Positions 26,420 to 39,300 of a DNA stretch of 64,000 nt are shown here, in pieces. Position 1 is the first letter of the stretch, and the number at the start of each line of letters is the position of its first letter. Made by a program: the position numbers and the translations under genes. The notes below the pieces were generated by a model that saw only the letters and a list, made by a program, of their open reading frames with translations, was not told the DNA's origin and searched no databases. Origin of the DNA: Ascaris suum (lineage: Eukaryota > Nematoda > Chromadorea > Rhabditida > Ascarididae); assembly GCA_013433145.1 (NCBI GenBank), contig CM024175.1, positions 10,772,516 through 10,836,515 of the forward strand, given 5' to 3'.

Positions 26420-29400
26420 TCATTAGTTTAAAAGAAATCAGAGTGATTTTCGGCTCATCCATTTTATCCAACATTAGTGAGAGCGATTGATGTATATTAA
26501 TCAAAACCATCGCAGTATATATTCGAGTAATTATAGGTAGTAATTGTCTATTTAATCAAAACCATAGCAGTATATACTCTAGTAAATTATAGGTAGTAAT
26601 TGTCTATTTAATTTCCATCTTCATATGCTTATTATTGCTTTATTTTTCAGCTTCAAATAATCGTTCGTTGAAGGTTGATGAACATAGCAACAAGCCAAAC
26701 GTTAAGGTAATTTAATAATTTTGAATTAATATTTCATCCAATGAAAATTTACATTATTTTTTTTTAGCTTTCAAATATTTCTTTTTTCTTTTTTTTTTTA
26801 TTCGTTTTTTTCTTATGAGAAATTTTTCATCTCTATTGAAAATTTTCTAATGTTCGATTACAATTTTAATCGTATGATTAAAGAAAAAAAATATAAAAGA
26901 AAATAATTGTCTGATGAAATTCTCAGATGATAGAGAGTGGAATATGAGAAATTTCCAATGAAAAAAAATAAATAAATAAAAAATGTTGTTTTGTTTTTTT
27001 TTCTATTTTAATATCATCGATTAATAGGTGCTAATAATATTAATATATTCAATAAATATATCGAATTTTTATTTTTATTTTTATTTTTATTTTTATTTTT
27101 AGTTTTTTTTTAAATAGTAGAAAAAAAATTTATTTAAATGATGCATAGTTTTCTTTTGCGAATATGAAAATGATAAAAATTAAGCAACGCTCTTGCAATT
27201 TATTATATAATTTAATGATCAACAAATGAGGACGATTTTGATTGACCACTATAATGACCACTATAGTGGACAGCTCATAGAACTTTAATTCATCATTGCT
27301 TTAATTTTAAGGCACATCGAAAATATCGTTTTCGTTCAGCTAAAATTTTTTCATTAAATTTTAAAATTCATTAAAGAAATTCATTAGCAAATTATAGTTT
27401 AAAGATCGTTTCGAGAAAATTTGATCAACGATCGTACTGAAAATCTTCGATAGGGAATTCATCGAATCATTGATTTATTCGATTTAATGATAAAATAACT
27501 TACTTATGTATTTTGTTTGAGTTGAGAAAATTTCTCTCTAGAAATCAATCAACTCAACAACGTTAAATTTAGCTAAAATCTTTAATTGCTTTCCTCGAAG
27601 TATTCAATATTCATGTAAAAATTCAATTCTTACTTTTAATCGAACATTTTCGATTATTTTTTTTACATTATATTTCATAAATTTTCCTATAAAATTCAAA
27701 TATTTCAATTGATAGTAGAAAAAAATATTACTGTTCATTGTATCTCCACTTTATAATCCATGGGATTTTATAGGATTTTATAATTGAACAGATCACATCA
27801 TCTTCTGCATAAATCCAACGATCCATCATAATTCCATGAGAACATTCGTCTTTATGATCGATTATTGATTGCAAATTAGGTGATTGTTATCTGCTCCAGT
27901 TCATAGCTCTTTTTATATTACTTCATAAGATCTTTATGCAAGCTTTTAATAACTCATCGGAAGTGCCCGACCGATCAATATGGACTGCAAATCATTTCTT
28001 ATTTTCTGATTTCAAGGCCATGCATACTTAGGACCCGCCGCTTCTCAAAGTTTGTTTTTTCGTCGATTCATTCAAATTTCGATCGGCTCATCGTTCGTGG
28101 CCCATTATGATGGTTCTCTCTCAAGAGTCATTTCCGGTTTAAAAAAAACGCACTACCTACCGACTGTGCTTCATGGGAAGTGCATGCAACGTTTCTAGCC
28201 ACAGCTCGCATCATTGTACGAGGATGGTGTCTCAGGCAGGATACCAATATAACGGTTCCATCTCGTTGCACCCATAACTGAATGGCCTGATTTTGTGGGT
28301 CATTACAACTTACTCCGACAGACTCAGTACGTTCAGGTGCTTTTTATGAAGATCAGTATCCGGGACTTTCATGTTCACCCAATGCAGTCGAGCACCTGAG
28401 GCTTTTGGTTTCAGATGAACCGTGATCCCACTCGTTTTTCTTCTTTAGGCGACATACATCCATTCCAGTACTAATCACACCTTGAGTGTAGCATTTACAG
28501 TTTCTCAGGTGAGAAGTCGCTGTAAGCTCGAATAGTGGTTGAATATGAACGCCATCGACATGCGCAGCTCAGGACACTTGCATAGTTTTCATGGCGATCA
28601 TATAGACCTTGATTCGTTCTATAAAAGATGAAATCCCAGCTAATGTCCTTCCTTGCTCACAGTTAATGAGTGAGAAGTGAGTGAACGGGAGTTCACTCAA
28701 TTTTCGCTCACCCCGTTCAGGTAGAACGAAGTGAAATCACGAAGAAGAGGGAGACAGTAGAGAGAAAAATCTACGAAGGAGCATATTTGAGAGATTCTTC
28801 ATTTCTCTATTTCCAGCAATTTTTTTTTGCGTTTCATATGTGCTGATTTTTTTTTTCGGATTGATTCTGCAATTGCCCTAGATAACAGCAATGATCGCCA
28901 TTTTCGGAAATAACTTCACATTCGATTAGGATGGGGGAGAGGGGGGGGGGGGGGAGGGAGGATGGGAAGGTTAAAACAGGAAGCACGACATATAAGCGCC
29001 TATTGATGCTATGTCAGCCACAATGTGGACGATTCCATTGGCGAGTTATAACTAGATATAAGCACCAATTAAATTCGCCTCTCTTCTTATCTAGATGAAA
29101 TAGTTTCTTATGGATTCTTACATGTATATGTTCATCTAATTGTTGCAATAATAAACTAGCCTTTGTCTAGTGAAATTATTGTTGAATGCTTTGCATATTG
29201 AATTTAATTATTGAATGAAATTTTCATCGAACGATCATCGACCAAATCATTTAAGCAATAAAATATATTTAAATATTCTATAAGCCATAAATAAAGAATA
29301 TTCCAATTATTTCATGCATATTTCCTAACGGATCGCTTCGAATCATATTAATTTATAATACGTTGAAATGAAGGCACATATCATGAATGAAAGGGATAGG

Positions 29401-32400
29401 TCGAGAAGAAGGGAATATGTTTTTTTTTTTTGGCGGAAATGCGAGAAAGGAAATATATTTTTAGGCGATTTAAAACATTCTATTCGATTATTTCTTTGGA
29501 ATTTATCGATTCGCTGTTTATTTTTAGGATTGTTGTGAATATTTTTTCCTTTCTTATGGATGTATAAGTAACTTCTTCACATTTTATGTAATTTGATTGA
29601 TGGCGTATAGCACAGTGATGTCAAATTTGAAATGTCGCCAATGCTGCATCATGTATCTAGCATATCGTCCCAAAGCTTGTGTCATAGTCGCCATCGCGTC
29701 ATATATTGGCCGCGTAGCGAGCGGTCTCATTTAAAGGGATGTTGTGTACTCGGATGGTTTGGCGTTCTTGATCGTTCTTTTGCGGGATTTTTCGTTGAAT
29801 GTGTCACAAGTTGCTTGATTGGTTGTCATAGTCATAGACGGAGCATTCCATAAATACACCCATCGTCCACCGCAAATACAAACGTTTAAGTAGTAGGATA
29901 GATGTATATTCCATTGTTTGTATACCTGTGTTTTAATTTTTGAATAGCGTAGTTTCCTCTTCTTCATGAATCGTTCCGTGGAATCTGCAGCAATTTGTAA
30001 ATGATATAACAATATCAAATCGTTTACTTAAGCATAGAAGTATACGATCGATTAGATTTTTTATTGAATGTTGTTAGGATAAAAGCATATTGATATGATA
30101 ATATGCTATATCAAGCTTTAGTGAATAAATTTTAAAACTTGGAACAAAATAAGTTGAATTATATAAGATGCACTCAACTATCGATGTTGGTGTGGTTTTT
30201 TTTTTCGATATACCTAATGGTATACGCTCTGTTAATGGCTGTCATATAAAAACCTTGGGAGACGTATGCAACTTATTGTATCATTGATAACTATTTAACC
30301 TCAGGATTGCGCATTTCTCTGTTGCAAAGTTGAAGTGAATTTTCGTCGTCTTGCAGACTGATGCGATAGTGGAATGCGTAAGAGGTGATACCGATTCGAT
30401 CAATGGCAAAGGATTATCGAATTTGGTTGTCGATTTACCTAGTACGAGTGATACACAATCGACGAATTTGCATTTGAATTCAACATGTTAGTGAAATAAT
30501 CTTTTTTCCTTATGGCCAATATTAGGACATTGCAGTATGGCCAATATTAGGTCATTGCAATATGGCCAATACTAGGTCGTTGCACCCGAGTTTACGGTGT
30601 GGGAGTGTTTATTTGTTGAATTCAATGGTATAGGTGATTAACGGAATAAGGAATGCGTCTCTGAAATGAAATTGTGATCGTAATGAAACGAAATTCTGAT
30701 TATGAAGTGGTAGATACTTCCGCTCATCATATTCACCTATCACAGATATATGGCATACATTATTGCAGTTTTTATCGCTTCATTTTGCATTATTAGTGAA
30801 CACAAAAAAAAAGTTGCTCCGTTTTTGCACTTAAATGCTCGAAAAATCTGCGCCGCTATTTGAATTTTTCAAGTCTTGCGAAAATTTTCTATCATGGTCA
30901 AATCTCTTCTTTTTATCTTCTATTCTCCACTTTCACCTATCACAGGTATAAGGTGCGAGCTAGCTTCGAATCCAAAAATTTCGATTAGTTTCATGAGCTG
31001 ATCGGTCGCGAAAGAGGATCGTCGTTCTGGCATCAATAAATTTTCTCGTACAGGACTTGATGGTAGTATTAGCTAATAATATAGTCAAAGTTAGGAAGAT
31101 ATGCATATCGTCGTTGTATGAACACTAAATAGAATGGGAAAATGGTTAATTTGCATATCTCATTTAAGGCACATGCGCAATATGTAGCCTGTTTAGTGAT
31201 GCTTAAGATATAACGTTACTATTTTGTATGGGAGCTAAAAATTTATGCAAAGGAAAAAGCAATAGCTTTTTGAAAATAATCCAAAAAGACCATTCACATA
31301 GAGAAATTTATTATTTTCCTCCAAATATTTACATTTGCTTGCAACTTAGCTGATAAAAGAAGTTTGGAAAATTCGCCAGATGGCTAATTTCTTACCAATC
31401 TAAAATCTTTAAAATCTTTTCAAGGCTTTTTTTTTCAATTTTATTTCGTGCCATCACTTTTGTTTTAATTAACATCTCAGCTCGAAGTTGAGCTGAAATT
31501 TGCTCTTCCCACTATGTGCGTAAGAAATGAGTAATGGAGAAGGGAAAGATGAAATCATAGATGCCTTCAGTACTACCTTCTTTTTGTAGCTAGAGCTTTC
31601 TAGGGTAGTTCAAGGTGAGCTCGAGGTATTCACCGAGGATACCTAACCGAAAATAAATTTGACGAAGGGCTCCGCATTGGTGATATTTCCTAAGTTGAAA
31701 CCATATTCTCGAACTTAATCTCCTTTCTAAACTTTTACCTTTTGTTAGCGGAAGAATTTCTTATTTTTAGGCGCAGAGGGAGGCGCTTATCGAGTACTTT
31801 TCACTTATATAGGTTTCGTCTGGAGTTATATATGACAATGAAACGAATTAAAACTATATGAAATAATCGGATAGCTTATTGTCAAGTCGTTTTTTTTTTA
31901 TTTTCGAAAGGCAGAAGATATAGCGCTGCAACACTCTAAGTATCCCAAACGAAGTATAGTTGTTCTACTTATTCTCTTCAGCGAAAGGGTTTTTTTTTTT
32001 TTGTGAGAGATCATTTAACATGTGTTGGCGTCATCATTCAAGGGTTTTCTAAGGCATCAAATGATATCCCACACATTGCGAACACCGAGCTGCTATCTTA
32101 GTACAAGGTATAGTCGTCGATGTAGTTTCAATTTACTCAATTCTAAGTGGTGCGGTGATATGTGTGGTCATAAGTTATGGTCAGCCATTGCTAGATACAG
32201 TTCATGAACGTGATAATGAATCGGTGATAAGGTTTGGCTGAGAATTATCGTCTGATAAAGGTTTTATATAATAAGCTAAACTATGTGGAAGTATCAAACG
32301 ATGTGGGGGCATTGCGGAAGGAAGGTGTGCGAAATTCGCGAAAGGCATGGAAGAGGAAGGTTACCAGTAAATTCGGAGGAGCATTTTTTGACTACCGTGC

Positions 32401-33254
32401 CAAAAAGATAGTAAAGCTCGAAATTAAAAAGAAAGGAAGGATAAAAAAGGACATTAGCTTGGTTTCCTTATCCCTTTATTAGTAATCCTGAAATGTCGCT
32501 CGATCTTATCCGAGCTGTTTCAGGGTGCGACTTGCACACAGCTTTTCGCTTCAGTATATCTTTTATGTATAATTTTTGTATTCAACTTATTTTGGATTTA
32601 AATATATGGTCACACATATGACTGTTAATAATTCCTCTATTTCTTTACAGATTGGCGGCCAGGTTGTCCATTTGCAAGCAAATCGAAGTCATCATCAAGT
32701 GCTGGGAAAAGGAAAGCTGCACTACCCAAGAAAAGACCAGCCGCCCTTGAAGAGGTAATTTACTTGTTCGACAAAACTTTTGAGCTTACAAGCAGAAATC
32801 TTGTTATATCGAATAGGTAGGCAATTATTTCAACCTTGAAGGAAGTTCCTTTCTATGAGGCGACTATAGGTATGTTTGCAGTAGTCTTGCTTCGTTTGTA
32901 ATGTTATGTAATGAGCAAAACGAGTTGCATGTTCGTATGCAGACAAATAAAACAAGATCTGATACGAATGAGTGGCGCTGAGATTATATCGTTTCATCGA
33001 CATAGTTATCAGCAGAGTGCTAGCACATTATGATAGGACCACTGAGCATCACTGAGGACAAGGAGTGGATAACGGAGGAAAGTCCAAAGATTATGCGAAA
33101 GGTAACGAGAGATGCAAAGCGATGGCATCTGCTCGTGTACAGCAACAAGCTAATTGATGAATTGGCCGGTTGCCGTGCTATGAAGTTGACTCCCATGACG
33201 TTGTGAGTTGCTGTTTCGACACTCGTTGTTTCTTTCGAGCAGCGCAACAAGATC

Positions 33255-33348
<94 letters not shown>

Positions 33349-36300
33349 AGAATGAAAAAATGCAACTCATAAAAGATAATACCGCAGAACATAGGTAGAC
33401 CAATGTCGCATGAAGCTGAAACTACCCGAAAAGTGTGTCAAGGCCAAGACGGTAAAAAAGCATATGTCGTAACAGTAGCATATGGGAAGATTCAAAAGCA
33501 CAATCGAATATCCGCCGTGCAATTTTTTTTGCTTTGTGATATAATCAAATGTGGGCATTTTGGCTAATCAAGATTTCTTTCATGCTGAATATCACTGTTC
33601 TCAAAGCTCATTCAAAGTTTATTAATGCACTTATCAGTGATTGTTTGTACTTTCAGCCGGTGAATATAAGCGCTGATACAGGTGAAGTGGAAGAGGATAG
33701 TACGAGTGCAGCTACAGAAATCGTTTTAGATGTAGATGACAGCTGTCCAATTACAAGGATAGGTAAGAGGAGATCCTCGATTCAATTGCTCTTTTCTCTT
33801 CTGTGCCTTAATTTTTTGGTGAGTTCATTTCTGAAACATGGGAAATTTCAATAGAATCGTTTCTTCAACTTTCTTTAAGTGAAATTTCATGGATCTTTGT
33901 TTGGTATATCGGATTCCGGTAGGGGGGAGAGGGAGGGGTTATGAGTCCGGTCCTGAGAGTGCATGAGCATATTTAGAAGATGCACGCATCATCAGCGACT
34001 ATGTAAGTTTGAAGACGTTTCAGAAATCAGGCAAAACCAAGGCATTTTATTTGCTTTTTATATTCAAATGAAAACCATTTCTAACTCATTTCATTTCATA
34101 CCACCTTCTTTGATGAGATTTTGAATAGATTTTATCGCCTGTATGGTACTATAGAAAGTATTTAAAGGAATCTTTTCTTTCATTTACTTTTTACCTTCAT
34201 TGCTGCTCTTCATTAAAATGACAGATCTATGAGCCTCTGATTGCATTTATTTTTTTTTTGCCGGAAATTATCCATGTTTCAGTTTTAAATGATTGTACTG
34301 TGCGATAACCTATGTCCAGTACAGTTCAGGGAGAGCAGAAGTAGACATATTTCATCACTGGATCAGCAAAAATCACTTCGATAACAAAGGGAAATAGAGA
34401 AGAGCTTTCGAAATTTTCTCCTTCCTTCCTATTGGGTTCCACTATGAACGATTTGCATCTCAACGTACCATTGCCGATGGTGTAACAACAGAGATTAATA
34501 TGTCTCCCATTCATTTGGTATAAACAGTAAACAATGATTTCTGTTATTTGTATCGTCGTTTGATTGATATATTACCGAGTGGTGATATGAATGGATTATC
34601 AATGATTGTTCCTTGGTGTGAAGAAATTTTTGCTCTTAGGTTCAAAACGGTTGATAGCGTATCGGAAGAAGCCGACCACTAATCGACTTGCAAAGTCGAC
34701 AACTTCGGATGTTATCGATGGCGAGAAGAGTGCAGTGGGAACGGATGTCGATTGCAATTTATTTAGCGCGTTTCCACTGTATGTGAATTTTCACCTTTTA
34801 CGGCTCCACCTTGATAGGTACATTATCGTTACCTGAAGAGATCTTTTCTCGGTTTAGTTTTTATTTGTTAATTGTGAGAGGGAAACATCCTATGACGATG
34901 AAACTTTCATCTGAAGATTAAACCACAATGTTTTAATTGAACCTGAAAACATATTATCATTTTCGTATTGTCTGGATTAAAGGCTTTCTATGGTTTGTGT
35001 AAAAGTTGTTGCATTTATATTTTTTATTTTTGAGAAACTAACCATGCTTGTTTGCTGTCCTATGTGCTGCTCTATGAATCTAAAACTTAACGCTTAGAAA
35101 TGCTAACATGGATCTTTTTAGACCGTAGATCGATCTCATATTAATGATTGCTTCTTAACTCAAACTATTTTGATTATTTTTGAAGCATTTGAATATTTTT
35201 ATTCAGCGTTTTTCCACATTGATATTGACTGAATACATTTTTTGTTTCTAATTTTAAACAGTTTATTAAGTTTATGTTCATTTAATTCTTATAGAATTTG
35301 AATGGTCGGCGAATTAACTTGATAGTTGTTTTTTTTTTTCAAATATTGGCGATTGCTTGCTGGTTTATGGTGCATGGGAATAAGCTTTTCTCTTGTATAA
35401 CGCATTCGCTTATTCGTAGATTTTGATGGTGCATGGGAAGTGGTTTTGCAATTACCTTTCCGTTTAGAGTTTCGCTTTTAGCGTTGAGACTGTTGGAAAT
35501 GTTGATGGATCGGCAAATGAGCTTGCTTCGGCGGGTATTACCGATATGGGTACAGAGAAGAAATCGTCGACACGAATCGAGCCGATAGGCGGTGAGTCGA
35601 TGATTGCTTCGATGCCTAGTCGACCTGGTGAACATGGAACGCCATCGAATTGTTGGACAATGCAACGCTGCATCGGAAAGGGCAATACAAAGCGTGAAAT
35701 AGATGGAAAAAGGGAAGAAGATCTCAAAGATGAAATGTGCATAATCATGGAACCGGATCGCAGTGAAAAGCTGATGCCATCAACCGATGAGTCACTCAGG
35801 TTTTGATGTGATTAATTTGCATGTTTTTTTTTGTTTTGTTTTGGTTGATGTTTTGGCTAAGTTATTATATTGATTTGCTTTTGTCTTCGTTCTTTTTTTT
35901 TGCGTGTGTGGATTGCTGCTTCTTTAAATTTTTCTATTTTTATTCCTCATTATTAAGTCGAACTAGGATTGGATAAATGCTTATGCATTGTTTCATCTAG
36001 ATTTATGCTGAAGTTTTAATTCAATGTTTTGATGGCAATAAGTTCAATATTTTGGCGTTTTTTTTTTCGCTGAAGAAAAAAAAAAGCACGTCCAAGTCTA
36101 AATATTCGTTGGTACCTACTTGATCAGATGTTATTTGAATCTCTAATCGTTTTGTTCGGTGAGTGATCCATATCGCTTATATAGTGGAAGGACAGTTCGT
36201 TGAAAAATTGCAGAGTTTATTATAAGCTTATTGATAATTTATAATTCGCTTTATCGTTGGGAAATACTCTTCTGGTTGATAGAATAGAAGCGACTCTGAT

Positions 36301-39300
36301 CTTAAGGTAAGGGGTGTTTACTCTCAAAAGCCTCTTGGAAAATTGCATCGTGCCTAATTTGCATATCATGTGTTGATAGGTAACAAAGGTTAACATACAA
36401 ATGGTAGAAATTCGTCCATTTTACAATTTGTAAACATTCGTTTTTACGATGATAGACTTTATAAAGGGTTCCTGTATGAGAAAATAGCCTATATAGATTG
36501 CAGGAAGGAGCCCTCTGAGAGCAATAACAAGAGTGCAATGTCGACCTCTGCATCAACAGACGTTCTGAACGGTTTGTGCGGAAACAGCTTAGCTGATATC
36601 AGTGGTCTTCTATTTAACTCATCGAATTCGACGGCTATCGGGACTGCAATTAGTAATCTACTTCTTGGTGGAACGGGTATATTTTCGTTGAATTATATGC
36701 ATTTTTAATTCACTTGTTAATTGAGCAAAAAAAAAAATTACCTTGTTTTGATTATTTTAGTGAATTTCCTATTCGCTTTTGGAATTAATCTTTCTGTAAA
36801 GTTTTTTTAAAAGCCATTTACGCCGATGAGATCATTTCCTCCGTTCTTCCGAACCAATGATTTTATGAAATATTGAATTTGTTACTTAGAAACTTTCATA
36901 CTATGCTCAATATTATAGTCAATGATTACATATATTTTCGTTGTGTGAATTGATTTGCTTGGAGTGCATATTTATATTATTTCATATTTGAGGATCTTTA
37001 TTTCTTTTTTTTTTTTCGTAAAATTTATGCTTATTCTTTGCGAAATATATGTCAGAGTTGAATTGCATTCCGTGGCCTAATCAGTATGAAAGTTTCTATA
37101 GGCCATTGTATCGGTTATTTTTCTGTAACAAGGATAACAAAATAATTTACTGTCCTATGTGAAGATGAAGATAGAAATGGGAGATATCGGGATTTCTATA
37201 TTACTTGTGGATTTATGATTGAATGCTTGCAGAAATAATTATTAATAATAGTATTAATAATAACAATAATAATAGTAGCACTGAATTTGAAAATTGTCTT
37301 GAAAGAAGTAAAAATTAGACGAAATTCGGGTCATTTGAAAATATATTCTCAGCAATGAGAGGGATTGCTTTTAGGAGGGGTTACGGATGTGAATGCGTTA
37401 AATGCTCTAAGCGCACCAGATCTTCTCACCGCCGCAACGGCTGCTACTGGCATGCTTCCTTTCATTGGCACTAATTTAGCAGGTATTCAACTCGTTATCC
37501 TTTTTTTTTTCTGTGATTCTCATGATATTTATGAAAGTTATTGATATTTCTTTTCGACTCTTAGGTTTATATTTTCATCTTTTTAAATTTACATATTAAA
37601 ATTTAGATATGTAGATTAAGCCTCAAAATTCTGAGTGGTATAATCGCAAGAAATCCATTTGAAATAGATTTGCTGCAGGGAATTTTTTATTTTTCTCGAA
37701 AATCGAAGATTTTTGGGAAGTAATCACACAGGATAAACAGCTTTTTAAGTTAAGATTTTTTTTTTTGGCTGCGCAGTTTCGTCATTTGCTTATGTTAGTT
37801 ATATACTGATTGAATAGTTATTGTTATTGAGTTGGAAATATTTATTTAAGAATTTCGTCTCTCTAAATTCTAATTTTTTAACGATATTTGATTATATAGA
37901 TATGATATGTGGTTTCGTCGTTATTAGAGATGGAGTATTCTTATTCGGGGGAGTTTTGGTGGTCGTTAGTAGTACGACAATAATAGCAATGCTCCTTTTT
38001 AGCTGCACAAAAATAGCAAAAACAATTGAGGAAGTTTTAATTGCAAGAGCATCAAGAGTTGCTTTTGAAAGTGGAATGGTGGAGTAAGTCGCCGGCTGGG
38101 GGAAGGGAGAGGGGGGATGGAGACCTATTGGAAATTATAGGGTGCTTTGTTTTTGAGATGGTCTTTTTTTTTGAATCTAATGCCCTAGAATATGAACTCA
38201 TTCTCTTTCAAAAAATATATATCCTTCATTGAAAGTTACATTCATCCGCTTACTTTGATTATAAAACTTTAGATGAAACTATTAGCATTTAGCGTTGTTT
38301 TTTTTGTTTTTTCAAGAAGTTTTAGAACTAGAATTTTCCCACTTTATTTTTTCTAACGGTTCTGACAAGTCAATGTGCGCAAGTCTTTGTTTATTTGTTT
38401 GTTTCTTTGTTTATTTGTTTGTTTATTTGTTTATTTGTTTGTTTGTTTATTTATTTGTTTATTTGTTTGTTTGTTTGTTTTTTGCTATAGCGACAGCGCA
38501 TAATAATACTCCTAAAAAACGATGAAATAATTTTTGTTGTCCTCTTTTTAATTGGTTTCCATATTTGGCAAAAAAAATTTCCATTTGAGTTTTCTTTTTT
38601 TTTTTCATTTTCTTAAGTTTTTCATTTATTATTTATTATTTTTGATTCGAAATTTTTGCATCAATTGATGACTTTTTTCAAATTTCAGTTAATTAACAAT
38701 TGAATACTAACTGAGTAGACGAATTTCTCCACTCGTATTTGTGTTTTATTATTGCTAATGTTCGCTTATCAATCACCGGGAATTTAGGACTAACGCAATT
38801 TGAGTCGTATATCGAAAATCGCTTTTTATCCCCCATTTCAGGACCGATTTTCCTTCGCTATTTTAGGCGAAAAAATAATGGCAAAGGTTTCTATACATTG
38901 TGGGATGAAAACTAACAAGAAAGAATCAGAGAAATAAACTTTGAATGTGCCTTAAATGCCGTGATTTAATTAATAAGTTCTTGCATCATCATCACGAGTA
39001 TTATAGGTTTGAGATTGTCTAAAATTGTGTAGTTATAGGAGTTACTTTCATAAGGCGTTAATAATTGTAATGACCATCTTTTAGTAGTTCGAACTAATTT
39101 ACTGCTTAGTTGGTTGGAAAAAAAAATCGATTCGGGGATTTCTGAAAGCAGTCTTGAATTATGGTTGAATTCCCTAGGTGACCAACGGTATGTTATGGTC
39201 ATATTGCTGCTCCCGTTTATATGGGGGACAGTATGTACTTTGAGTGTTTGCATCGTCTTTTCATCTTCTAAGAGAATTTGTTAGCACTCATAAATGGACT

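Larger units (their letters stand above)
26707..30356 (+). other. Intron 2 of the POU gene (3.65 kb)
   Basis: Besides the GC-richer block it holds a G-rich tract at 28932-28960 and AT-rich sequence. Opposing short frames at 29632-30018 on both strands have no recognisable content. Confidence 0.7.

Noticed and set aside
32022..32482. Two + frames in intron 3 of the POU gene
   Set aside because: They are not phase-compatible additions to the gene, which already closes without them, and no domain is visible.
36302..36556. 84-codon minus-strand frame
   Set aside because: Shadow overlapping exon 8 and the end of intron 7 of the POU gene on the opposite strand.
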